Source: Betaproteobacteria bacterium (lineage in GTDB: Bacteria > Pseudomonadota > Gammaproteobacteria > Burkholderiales > Burkholderiaceae_C). Taken from it: 12,766 bases of DNA. Each line of letters starts with the position of its first letter. Position 1 is the stretch's first letter. A program made the position numbers and the translations under genes. The DNA lies in the NCBI GenBank assembly GCA_005882155.1, contig VBCQ01000408.1, positions 1-12,766 of the forward strand, read 5' to 3'. Below the pieces are notes generated by a model. The model saw only the letters and a program-made list of their open reading frames with translations. It did no database searches and was not told where the DNA came from. Positions 1-5,809 of the stretch are shown here, piece after piece.

Positions 1-1
1 C

Positions 2-859
2 GTGATTCGCGGCCGCCGCTTCGACTTCGACAAGAAGTTCATGCCCGACGGCATGTCGAAGATCAAGCAGCTGACTTTTCTGCAACCCGGCGAGATGCGC
101 TTCATGTCGCAAATCCAGGGCCGCACCTACGCCAACATCTTCGGGCTGGTGGAGCGCTACATCGGCGCGAAGACGCTCGAGATCAGCCAGGGCCACTGGT
201 TCGGCGACCAGGTCGCCCTCGAAGCGCTGGTGCGTCTGACCGACGAAGAGCTCAAGCACCAGGAGCTGTTCCGCCGCCTCGAGCAAATGGCCGCGGCCGA
301 CATGCCCGCGGGCTACAGCTTCAAGCCGCAGCCGAACGACGTCGCCGGCGCGGTGCTCAGCAAATCGACCTGGGCCGTGCTCGGGCTGACGCTCGACATC
401 GAACTCTTCACGCAGGCGCACTACCGGTCGAGCATCGAGTCCGATGCGAACTTGTCCGAGCTGTGGAAGGACGTGTTCCTGTTCCATTGGAAGGAAGAGT
501 CGCAGCACGCGATCCTCGACGAGCTCGAATGGCGGCGCGAGGATGCACGGCTGACCGACGCTGAGCGCGACCAGGGCGTGACCGACCTGATCGACCTCGT
601 GGCTGCCGTCGACGGCATCGTGCAGATGCAGGCTGCTGCCGATGCCGACTATTTCGTGCTGCGCGCCGGCCGCAGCTATTCATCCGCCGAGGCGAAGGCG
701 ATCCAGGACGTGATGCTGAAGGCGTACCGCTGGCAATACATCGCGAGCGGCGCACAGGGGCCGCGCTTCGGCGAGGTGCTGAGTGCGCTCGTCACGCCGG
801 CGCAGATGCAGCGAATCGGCGACGCGCTGGCGCCGATCCTCGCGCACGCCGCCCACTGA
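2..859 (+). CDS. Ferritin-like diiron protein (possibly 5'-truncated)
   Basis: The 285-residue product carries the ligand pattern of a four-helix-bundle diiron carboxylate protein: E51, E83-x-x-H86 (in DEELKH), E134 and E166-x-x-H169 (in EESQH). This spacing is that of the ferritin/rubrerythrin-like superfamily, whose members bind two irons and react with oxygen or peroxide. The actual substrate is not visible. There is no signal peptide or membrane segment, so it should be cytoplasmic. The frame is open to the left edge and the only start near it is a GTG at base 2, so the true start may lie outside the window; an internal ATG at 53 would cut into the conserved N-terminus. It is first in a tight operon: 15 bp separate its stop from the hydrolase ATG. 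An AurF-type N-oxygenase is an alternative. The fold is fairly sure, the reaction unknown. Confidence 0.8.
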   Translation: MIRGRRFDFDKKFMPDGMSKIKQLTFLQPGEMRFMSQIQGRTYANIFGLVERYIGAKTLEISQGHWFGDQVALEALVRLTDEELKHQELFRRLEQMAAADMPAGYSFKPQPNDVAGAVLSKSTWAVLGLTLDIELFTQAHYRSSIESDANLSELWKDVFLFHWKEESQHAILDELEWRREDARLTDAERDQGVTDLIDLVAAVDGIVQMQAAADADYFVLRAGRSYSSAEAKAIQDVMLKAYRWQYIASGAQGPRFGEVLSALVTPAQMQRIGDALAPILAHAAH

Positions 860-874
860 ACGAGGAGACCAGAC

Positions 875-1711
875 ATGCCCTCCTCTATCCACATGAAGCA
901 GTCGTCGACGGTAGTGTTGCTGCATTCGAGCGCGAGCTCGGCGCGGCAATGGCAAGGTCTGGTCGAATCGCTGCAGCCGCGGTTTCAAGTCCGCGCCGTC
1001 GATTTCCCCGGCCACGGCGGGCGGCCCGCGTGGCCCGGTGATTCAACGCTGTCGCTCGCCGACGAAGCCGCGCTCGTCGCCCCGCTGCTGGCTGAGACCG
1101 GTGGCGCTCACATCGTCGGCCATTCGTACGGGGCCGCAGTCGCGTTGAAGCTGGCGACGATGCACCCGAGCCTCGTGCGCAGCGTGGTCGTCTACGAGCC
1201 GGTGCTGTTCCGCTGGCTGCTCGACGACCACACCGAGCAGCCGGCGGCGCAAGAAATTGAGGCGGTCGTCGACTCGATCAGCCATCGGCTCGCGCGCGGC
1301 CAGGAGCTTTCGGCGGCGCAGCGATTCATCAACTACTGGTCCGGCAGCGGCGCGTGGGAATCGCTGCACGGCGGCAAGCGACACTTCATCGCGACGCGCA
1401 TGCGCGCCGTGCTGCAGCACTTCGATGCGCTGTTTCGCGAGCCGCTGGCGCGCGCGCAGCTGGCCGCACTGCGAATCCCGATGTTGTTCATGACCGGCGC
1501 GCAAACCGTGCTCGCCGCCCGCCGCCTCGCAGAACTGTTTCGCTACGCGCTGCCGCAGCATCAACACGAGCTGCTGCCGGGAATGGGGCACATGGGGCCG
1601 GTCACGCATGCGCTCGAAGTGAACCGGCGGATCGTCAAATACTTGCACGCACACGAGCCGATTGCATTGGCGGAAAATCCTCGCGAGGCTGCCGCGCTTG
1701 CAATGCCTTGA
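875..1711 (+). CDS. Alpha/beta hydrolase
   Basis: This 278-residue protein has the alpha/beta hydrolase fold: an oxyanion-hole strand (VVLLHSSASSARQW, about 13-26), a FPGHG turn at 44-48, the nucleophile elbow GHSYG with S84, and a C-terminal catalytic His at H239 in GMGHM. The usual acid after strand 7 is missing: the segment reads LFMTGAQTVLAARR (204-217). E108 in VVYEP, just after strand 6, sits where type II haloalkane dehalogenases carry their catalytic Glu and may replace it. The ATG at 875 is preferred because GAGGAG lies at 862-867, seven bases upstream; a second Met at residue 7 has no such site. The stop at 1709-1711 shares its A with the AGGAG of the next gene, consistent with co-transcription. 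It is cytoplasmic with unknown substrate; an esterase or C-C hydrolase role is possible. Confidence 0.85.
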   Translation: MPSSIHMKQSSTVVLLHSSASSARQWQGLVESLQPRFQVRAVDFPGHGGRPAWPGDSTLSLADEAALVAPLLAETGGAHIVGHSYGAAVALKLATMHPSLVRSVVVYEPVLFRWLLDDHTEQPAAQEIEAVVDSISHRLARGQELSAAQRFINYWSGSGAWESLHGGKRHFIATRMRAVLQHFDALFREPLARAQLAALRIPMLFMTGAQTVLAARRLAELFRYALPQHQHELLPGMGHMGPVTHALEVNRRIVKYLHAHEPIALAENPREAAALAMP

Positions 1712-1722
1712 GGAGTCAACCG

Positions 1723-2157
1723 ATGTCCGTCGACTGGAACGCCTTCACGCCGGGGTCTGCCGTGGCCGGCGGGCTGCTGATCGGCATCGCCACGGCGATG
1801 TTCGTGTTGCTGAACGGGCGCATCGCCGGCATCAGCGGAGTGCTCGGCGCTTTGCTGAAACCGGTTCGTGGCGATGTCGCCTGGCGCGTCGCGTTCATCG
1901 TCGGGCTGATCGTCGCGCCGCTCGTCTTCATGTCGTTCGGCGCATGGCCGCGACTGCAGATCGATGCGGGGTTCGCAGCGCTCGTGGCGGCCGGTTTGCT
2001 GGTCGGAGTCGGCACGCGTTATGGCGCCGGCTGCACCAGCGGCCATGGCGTCTGCGGCGTATCACGACTGTCGCCCCGTTCGATCGCGGCGACCGTCATC
2101 TTCATCGCCGCGGGCTTCATCACCGTCTTCGTGCTGCGCCATCTGCTCGGCGTCTGA
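1723..2157 (+). CDS. YeeE/YedE-family transporter, first half (PmpA-like)
   Basis: A 144-residue hydrophobic protein with about four membrane helices (roughly 12-32, 55-75, 83-98 and 119-140). The loop motif GTRYGAGCTSGHGVCG (97-112) with C104 and C111 is diagnostic of the YeeE/YedE sulfur-transport family (thiosulfate permease TsuA and relatives). In E. coli YeeE the equivalent of this gene and the next are fused in one protein of about 350 residues; here they are two genes. The ATG at 1723 follows AGGAG at 1711-1715 and starts an acceptable N-terminus; the frame is open far upstream, but that part overlaps the hydrolase gene and is not coding. Family and location in the inner membrane are sure. 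The transported species (thiosulfate, sulfide or persulfide compounds) is inferred from relatives. Confidence 0.9.
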   Translation: MSVDWNAFTPGSAVAGGLLIGIATAMFVLLNGRIAGISGVLGALLKPVRGDVAWRVAFIVGLIVAPLVFMSFGAWPRLQIDAGFAALVAAGLLVGVGTRYGAGCTSGHGVCGVSRLSPRSIAATVIFIAAGFITVFVLRHLLGV

Positions 2158-2167
2158 GGGAGTCGCG

Positions 2168-2605
2168 ATGACCATCTTCACCTCGCTCATCGCCGGCCTC
2201 GTCTTCGGCCTCGGCCTCATCGTCTCGGGCATGGCGAACCCGGCGAAGATCCTGGGCTTTCTGGACCTCGCCGGCGCCTGGGACCCGTCGCTGCTGTTCG
2301 TGATGGGCGGCGCCGTGGCCGTCGCGTCGGTCGCCTTCGCGATCGCTCGAAAGCGGACCGTGTCGTTGCTCGGCGCCGAGATGAAATTGCCCACGGCGCG
2401 CCAGATCGATCGTCGTCTGGTCGGCGGCAGCCTTCTCTTCGGCATCGGCTGGGGCATCGCCGGCTTCTGCCCCGGACCGTCGCTCGTTGCGCTGGGCATG
2501 GCAGAGCCAAAGGCCCTCGTGTTCGTGGCCGCGATGCTGGTTGGAATGGGCGGATTCGAATTGCTCGAGCGGCGCAAGCCGAACTCGCCGATTCATGCAA
2601 CCTGA
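2168..2605 (+). CDS. YeeE/YedE-family transporter, second half (PmpB-like, DUF6691-type)
   Basis: This 145-residue membrane protein starts 10 bp after the first half and completes the split YeeE/YedE unit. Its N-terminal helix carries the family signature GLGLIVSGMANPAKILGF (14-31) followed by WDPSL. The second characteristic motif is GIAGFCPGP (96-104) with C101, a position that in the family lines the conduction path. About four helices are predicted (5-24, 42-61, 83-100, 115-132). The C-terminus is short and basic. The ATG at 2168 has a purine-rich GGGAG just upstream at 2158-2162. The half-proteins presumably assemble as a heterodimeric pore; this is inference from the fused homologues. 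No sulfur-responsive regulator, rhodanese or persulfide dioxygenase, which often accompany such pairs, is present in the window. Confidence 0.9.
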   Translation: MTIFTSLIAGLVFGLGLIVSGMANPAKILGFLDLAGAWDPSLLFVMGGAVAVASVAFAIARKRTVSLLGAEMKLPTARQIDRRLVGGSLLFGIGWGIAGFCPGPSLVALGMAEPKALVFVAAMLVGMGGFELLERRKPNSPIHAT

Positions 2606-2649
2606 AATATTTGATCTGCAAATGCTTGGCCAATTGCGTCGATATTTCA
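2603..2649. repeat. 8-bp inverted repeat just after the permease operon
   Basis: TGAAATAT at 2603-2610 is perfectly complemented by ATATTTCA at 2642-2649. Between them lies the palindrome TTGGCCAA (2626-2633). There is no T-run after the right arm, so this is not a classical intrinsic terminator. It could be an operator or a transcript-end structure for the upstream operon. Confidence 0.4.
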
Positions 2650-2666
2650 AGCAGCCAATCTTCATG

Positions 2667-2689
2667 ATTACGGCCTTCAGGCTTGTAAT
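2667..2689 (+). promoter_or_regulatory. Hairpin in the leader of the SDR gene
   Basis: ATTAC (2667-2671) pairs with GTAAT (2685-2689). Inside it GCC (2673-2675) pairs with GGC (2680-2682) around a TTCA loop, leaving a small internal bulge. It is followed by an A-rich rather than T-rich stretch, which argues against a terminator on the plus strand. A perfect TTGACA hexamer follows at 2730-2735, but at 16-18 bp spacing I find no convincing -10 box. The region probably holds the promoter of the dehydrogenase, but its elements cannot be fixed by eye. Confidence 0.3.
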
Positions 2690-2799
2690 GAAAGAACAAT
2701 CCGCCGGCAATGATCCTAATGGAGGCAGTTTGACAACCAACCTCTTGCTGACGGTGTGACATGGGTAGAGTTGCCTCACGTCATCCAATGGAGATCCCC

Positions 2800-3579
2800 A
2801 TGTCATCAACTTCGGCGCTTGCGAACCAGGTGGCGTGGATCACGGGCGGGGGCAGCGGCATCGGGTTGGCCGGCGCGATCGAGCTGGCGCGAGCGGGTTG
2901 TCGCGTCGTCATCTCGGGGCGCGATGCGCAGAAGCTCGATGCGGCGATCGATGTCGCGACGTCGAAGGGAGTGTCGCGCGACGCAATCAGCGCGATGCCG
3001 CTCGACGTGTCGGACAAGGCGAGCGTCGCGCGCGTGGCGGCGGCCATTCAGGCGCAGTGCGGGCGGGTCGACATCCTCGTCAACAGCGCAGGCATCAATT
3101 TCCCCAAGCGCTACTGGGGCGAGACCGATGGCGATACGTTCGACAAGGTCGTGGCTGTCAATTTGAACGGCGCCACCTACTGCACGCTGGCGGTTCTGGC
3201 GGGCATGCGCTCGCGCGGGCTGGGCACGGTGATTAACGTGGCGTCATTCGCGGGCTGGCATCTGAGCCGGCTCACCGGGCCGGCGTATACGGCGAGCAAG
3301 GCCGCTCTGATGGCGCTGACGCATTCGTTCAACATCGAGGAAGGCATCCACGGGCTGCGTGCGACCGCGCTGTGCCCGGGTGAGGTCGCGACGCCGATTT
3401 TGAAGTTGCGGCCGGTGGAGCCGAGTGATGAGGACAAGGCGCGGATGCTGCAGGAAGACGATCTCGGGCGGACGATTCGGTTTATCGCGGAGATGCCGGC
3501 GCACGTGTGCATCAATGAATTGGTGATTTCGCCGGTGTTGAATCGGATTTATTCGGGTGGGCTGGAGATGAAGCGGTAG
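2800..3579 (+). CDS. Short-chain dehydrogenase/reductase (SDR)
   Basis: A 259-residue classical SDR, the normal length for the family. It shows the NAD(P)-binding TGGGSGIG (15-22), D69 in the adenine-contact LDV, NSAG (95-98), N122 in VNLNG, and the catalytic S149, Y163 and K167 (YTASK), followed by PGEVATP (193-199). R41 in SGRD (39-42) just after strand 2 slightly favours NADP(H), an inference. In-frame ATGs also exist at 2761 and 2788; I chose 2800 because GGAG at 2790-2793 lies 7 bases before it and the protein then begins close to the first strand, as usual. It is a soluble cytoplasmic oxidoreductase of unknown substrate. It stands alone behind a spacer of about 190 bp, so it is probably transcribed separately from the permease operon. 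A hairpin follows its stop. Confidence 0.9.
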   Translation: MSSTSALANQVAWITGGGSGIGLAGAIELARAGCRVVISGRDAQKLDAAIDVATSKGVSRDAISAMPLDVSDKASVARVAAAIQAQCGRVDILVNSAGINFPKRYWGETDGDTFDKVVAVNLNGATYCTLAVLAGMRSRGLGTVINVASFAGWHLSRLTGPAYTASKAALMALTHSFNIEEGIHGLRATALCPGEVATPILKLRPVEPSDEDKARMLQEDDLGRTIRFIAEMPAHVCINELVISPVLNRIYSGGLEMKR

Positions 3580-3598
3580 GTTGCGGGCATTGCCGGTG

Positions 3599-3628
3599 TT
3601 TCCCCTCTCCCAGTGGGAGAGGGGGAAA
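3599..3628. terminator. Strong hairpin between convergent genes, likely bidirectional terminator
   Basis: CCCCTCTCCC (3602-3611) and GGGAGAGGGG (3615-3624) form a perfect 10-bp stem with a 3-base loop (AGT). TTT at 3599-3601 and AAA at 3626-3628 extend it by three pairs past one bulged G, and give a short T-run for minus-strand transcripts. It lies 22 bp after the SDR stop and 8 bp from the stop of the opposing glycine-zipper gene, an ideal place to end both transcripts. Similar CCCTCTCCC hairpins recur in many high-GC proteobacterial genomes, so it may also be a dispersed intergenic repeat. Confidence 0.7.
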
Positions 3629-3632
3629 TACG

Positions 3633-4103
3633 TCAAACAGCGTGCTTGACCGGCCGGCCGTTCTCGAGTCGCACCACGTCGCCCGCTTTCAACGCCGGGT
3701 CCGCGTCGCGCTCGTACTTGTGCTGCTTACCGTCCTTGAAGGTCACGGTGGTGATCCACACGGTGTGCTTCTTCATGTTCTTCTCGACTTCATTTCCGGC
3801 CAAGCCACCGCCGACGGCGCCGAGCACGGTGAGCGCTGTCTTGCCGCTGCCGCCGCCGAGCTGATGCCCGACCACGCCACCGGCCACGGCACCGCCGACC
3901 GCGCCGACGCCGCTCGCCTTGCCCTTGCGCGTTTCGCTGCGCGTCTCGGACACGACGCCGCAACCGTCGCAGAGCGACGCGAGCTTGACGCCATGCACGG
4001 CCTTCGGTGCAGCGCTGGCGGGGTGCGCGTTGTCGGCGGCCTGGACACCGGCAGACGCGAGCCCGGCGACGGCAATGAGGAGGGTGGGCAACATCGGCTT
4101 CAT
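3633..4103 (-). CDS. Exported glycine-zipper 2TM protein (SlyB-like domain)
   Basis: A 156-residue protein with a Sec signal peptide (Lys at position 2, hydrophobic core about 5-20, likely cleavage near VQA|AD after residue 22). No lipobox Cys is present, so unlike SlyB it should not be a lipoprotein. The mature part contains CDGCG (C45, C48), then a glycine zipper of two short helices between about G65 and G103 (GVGAVGGAVAGGVVGHQLGG and a second GAVGGGLAGNE block). It ends in a charged strand-rich tail resembling a small beta domain (117-156, VTFKDGKQHKY ... LKAGDVVRLENG). Such proteins insert in the outer membrane or envelope and are linked to envelope integrity; the exact role is unknown. 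The start at 4103 opens directly into the signal peptide. Its promoter should lie in 4104-4245. Confidence 0.85.
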   Translation of the reverse strand: MKPMLPTLLIAVAGLASAGVQAADNAHPASAAPKAVHGVKLASLCDGCGVVSETRSETRKGKASGVGAVGGAVAGGVVGHQLGGGSGKTALTVLGAVGGGLAGNEVEKNMKKHTVWITTVTFKDGKQHKYERDADPALKAGDVVRLENGRPVKHAV

Positions 4104-4245
4104 GATCTTTCGCTTTCAGAAAACTGGACAAGCCGTCAGCTTGCCACGGCGTTGCCGCGCGGCGGCGCTTCGTCGCCGTTCAACGACACGCGAACGCTGC
4201 GATCTGTGCTGTTTGTCGCGCCGGCATCGCGCGCGGCACGACGAT
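4104..4245 (-). promoter_or_regulatory. Intergenic region upstream of the glycine-zipper gene
   Basis: These 142 bp separate two minus-strand genes and should hold the promoter of the glycine-zipper gene and the 3' end of the hydroxyacid dehydrogenase transcript. I see only a purine stretch (GAAAGCGAAAGA) just before the ATG and a small hairpin with GGCG/CGCC arms around TTCG at 4164-4177. No convincing -35/-10 pair is visible. Confidence 0.3.
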
Positions 4246-5145
4246 TCAGTAACCCCTTGTTCGATCGATCGTGTTGGGCGGCGTCTCGCCACGCTCGACG
4301 CAACGCAAGCCGGCAGTGAACTGCGACGCAATCGTTTGCGGCGACGACTGTGCGCCGATGTGCGGCGTGATCGTGATGCCGGGCACGTCCCACAGCGCAT
4401 CGTCGGCGCTCATCGGCTCGTGGCGCTGCACGTCGAGCGCGGCACCGGCGAGGTGGCCGCTGCGCACGGCATCGATCAAGTCGCCTTCGACCACATGCGC
4501 GCCGCGTGCGATGTTGATGAGATACGCGCCTCGCGGCATCGACGCGAAAGCGCGTGCATCGAGCAGGCCGTTCGTCTCGGCAGTGAGCGGCAGCGCGCAG
4601 ACGACGATCTCGGCGTCATGCAGCACCTCGGCAAAGGTCTCGCCGCTGCGCCGGCTCCAGCCGCGCACGTCGAAGCCGACCTGCGTCAGCAACTGCGCGA
4701 CGACGCTGCCCATCGCGCCCATGCCGAGCACGACGACGCGGCTGCGCACGGCGGCCACCGGCTGGCGCTTCCATTCGTGGCGCTGCTGCTGCGCTTCATA
4801 CAGCGACAGTTGGCGCGCATGGCGCAGCGCCATCAGCACGACGAACTGCGCGATGCCATGCGCCTGCTCGGTGTCGACGATGCGCGACACCATCACCTGC
4901 GGCGGCAAGTCGGGCGCGAGCAATTTGTCGACGCCGGCCGAGACGGCGCAGATCCACTTCAGGCGCGGCAAGCGCGGCACGAGGCCTTTCGGCAATTGCC
5001 ACGCCAGCACGGCGTCGACCTCGGCCAGCTGCGCATCGCTCAAGGCCGGGTCGTGCTCGATCAAATCGATGTCGGGGTCGAGGGCGCGGATCGCATGGCT
5101 GAAGTAGCCCTCGGGCATCGGCGCGGTGACGAGCAGTGTTTTCAT
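4246..5145 (-). CDS. D-2-hydroxyacid dehydrogenase (GhrA-like glyoxylate/hydroxypyruvate reductase)
   Basis: This 299-residue NAD(P)-dependent dehydrogenase has the D-isomer-specific 2-hydroxyacid dehydrogenase layout. The Rossmann motif is GMGAMG (141-146). The catalytic triad is R214 in NIARGAHVVEGDL, E243 in RHEP and H262 in TPHIGA. The WDVPGITITPH context and overall length resemble GhrA, which reduces glyoxylate and hydroxypyruvate to glycolate and glycerate; the substrate here is not proven. I chose the ATG at 5145 (MKTLLVTAP) because homologues start at this strand. In-frame starts at 5163 (ATG) and 5187 (TTG) would add a non-conserved basic tail. None has a strong ribosome binding site. 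It is divergent from the ECF sigma factor across 104 bp. A very long plus-strand open frame across it is a coding shadow. Confidence 0.88.
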   Translation of the reverse strand: MKTLLVTAPMPEGYFSHAIRALDPDIDLIEHDPALSDAQLAEVDAVLAWQLPKGLVPRLPRLKWICAVSAGVDKLLAPDLPPQVMVSRIVDTEQAHGIAQFVVLMALRHARQLSLYEAQQQRHEWKRQPVAAVRSRVVVLGMGAMGSVVAQLLTQVGFDVRGWSRRSGETFAEVLHDAEIVVCALPLTAETNGLLDARAFASMPRGAYLINIARGAHVVEGDLIDAVRSGHLAGAALDVQRHEPMSADDALWDVPGITITPHIGAQSSPQTIASQFTAGLRCVERGETPPNTIDRTRGY

Positions 5146-5249
5146 GCCGCGACGGTAACGCATCACGAAAATGTGCTGGCCGCACAATATCCGCGCGCCT
5201 CGTCCGTCTTCACGGATGTATGCACACCACCACGGCGGTCCGCCGCACC
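5146..5249. promoter_or_regulatory. Divergent control region with three dyads (ghrA-like / ECF sigma)
   Basis: Three separate dyads lie in 104 bp. The first is TGTGCTGGCCGCACA at 5172-5186, with 5-bp perfect arms, operator-like. The second is CGTCCGT (5201-5207) with ACGGATG (5212-5218), seven pairs including one G-U around a CTTC loop. The third is CGGCGGTCCGCCG at 5233-5245, with 6-bp arms, five bases before the chosen sigma ATG. The second and third would fold in the sigma mRNA leader. No clear sigma-70 or ECF-type promoter pair could be fixed by eye. Confidence 0.45.
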
Positions 5250-5798
5250 ATGAGCCAACGCGACGAGTCGATCAGCGCGACCTTCGTGCGCGAAGCGGGT
5301 CGCTTGCGCAGCTTCATCCGGCGCCGCGTGCCGGCACCGGCCGATGCGGAGGACATCCTGCAGGAGGTGTTCTTCGAGCTGGTGGAGGCGGTCGACCCGG
5401 TGGAGCAGGTCGGCGCGTGGCTGTTTCGCGTGGCACGCAACCGCATCATCGACCTGTTTCGAAAGCGCCGCGGCGAGGGCGATCCGAACATGCTGGGCGA
5501 CGAGCGCGCCGACGGCGACGGCCCCGACCTCGACGACCTGCTGCCTTCGACCACCGACGGGCCCGAGTCGGCTTACGCGCGCCGCATCCTGCTCGATGAG
5601 CTGGAAGACGCGCTCGAGGAGTTGCCCGCCGAGCAGCGCGAGGTCTTCATCGCGCACGAAATCGAAGGCCAGAGCTTCAAGCAGATCGCCGATGCCACGG
5701 GTGTCGGCGTCAACACCTTGCTGTCTCGCAAGCGCTACGCGGTGCTGCACCTGCGCGAACGCTTGCGAGCGATCCATGACGAGTACCTGAACCCTTGA
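5250..5798 (+). CDS. ECF-family RNA polymerase sigma factor
   Basis: A 182-residue group 4 (ECF) sigma factor. Region 2 covers about 15-73, with DAEDILQEVFFEL (32-44) and the -10-recognition helix WLFRVARNRIIDLFRKRR (57-74). A short acidic linker (77-105) follows. Region 4 covers about 117-169, with LEELPAEQREVF and the helix-turn-helix FKQIADATGVGVNTLLSRKR (143-162). Region 3 is absent, as expected. The ATG at 5250 gives the family's normal length; an in-frame ATG at 5220 would add ten unlikely residues. Five bases after its stop-codon region begins a small membrane protein gene with its own AAGG site, so the two are almost certainly one operon. No typical zinc-binding anti-sigma factor is adjacent. 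Identity as an ECF sigma is sure; its signal and regulon are unknown. Confidence 0.93.
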   Translation: MSQRDESISATFVREAGRLRSFIRRRVPAPADAEDILQEVFFELVEAVDPVEQVGAWLFRVARNRIIDLFRKRRGEGDPNMLGDERADGDGPDLDDLLPSTTDGPESAYARRILLDELEDALEELPAEQREVFIAHEIEGQSFKQIADATGVGVNTLLSRKRYAVLHLRERLRAIHDEYLNP

Positions 5799-5809
5799 TA
5801 AGGATGACC

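Larger units (their letters stand above)
2595..2759 (+). other. Possible small ORF in the spacer after the permease genes (weak)
   Basis: An open frame of 54 codons begins at an ATG at 2595, overlapping the end of the permease gene by 11 bp, and runs to a TGA at 2757-2759. It would encode a peptide beginning MQPEIFDLQMLGQLRR with a moderately hydrophobic centre (FKQPIFMITAFRLV). No ribosome binding site precedes the ATG, I recognise no family, and the minus strand is also open here, so it may be chance or a decayed gene. I list it because it fills most of an unusually AT-rich gap. Confidence 0.12.

Noticed and set aside
1354..1722. N-terminal extension of the first YeeE/YedE half
   Set aside because: The frame is open, but this part overlaps the hydrolase gene and is Arg/Ala-rich. 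The ATG at 1723 has a proper ribosome binding site and starts the membrane protein.
2730..2760. Complete sigma-70 promoter at TTGACA
   Set aside because: The -35 hexamer is perfect, but at 16-18 bp spacing the downstream sequence is GC/GT-rich with no -10 match, so I did not list it as a separate promoter.
2761..2799. Upstream start for the SDR gene
   Set aside because: The ATGs at 2761 and 2788 add residues not typical of SDRs and lack the well-placed GGAG that precedes 2800.
3919..5253. 444-codon plus-strand open frame across the hydroxyacid dehydrogenase
   Set aside because: It is antisense to a gene with an intact catalytic triad, is rich in Arg, His, Ala and Asp as expected of a high-GC shadow, and shows no recognisable domain or ribosome binding site.
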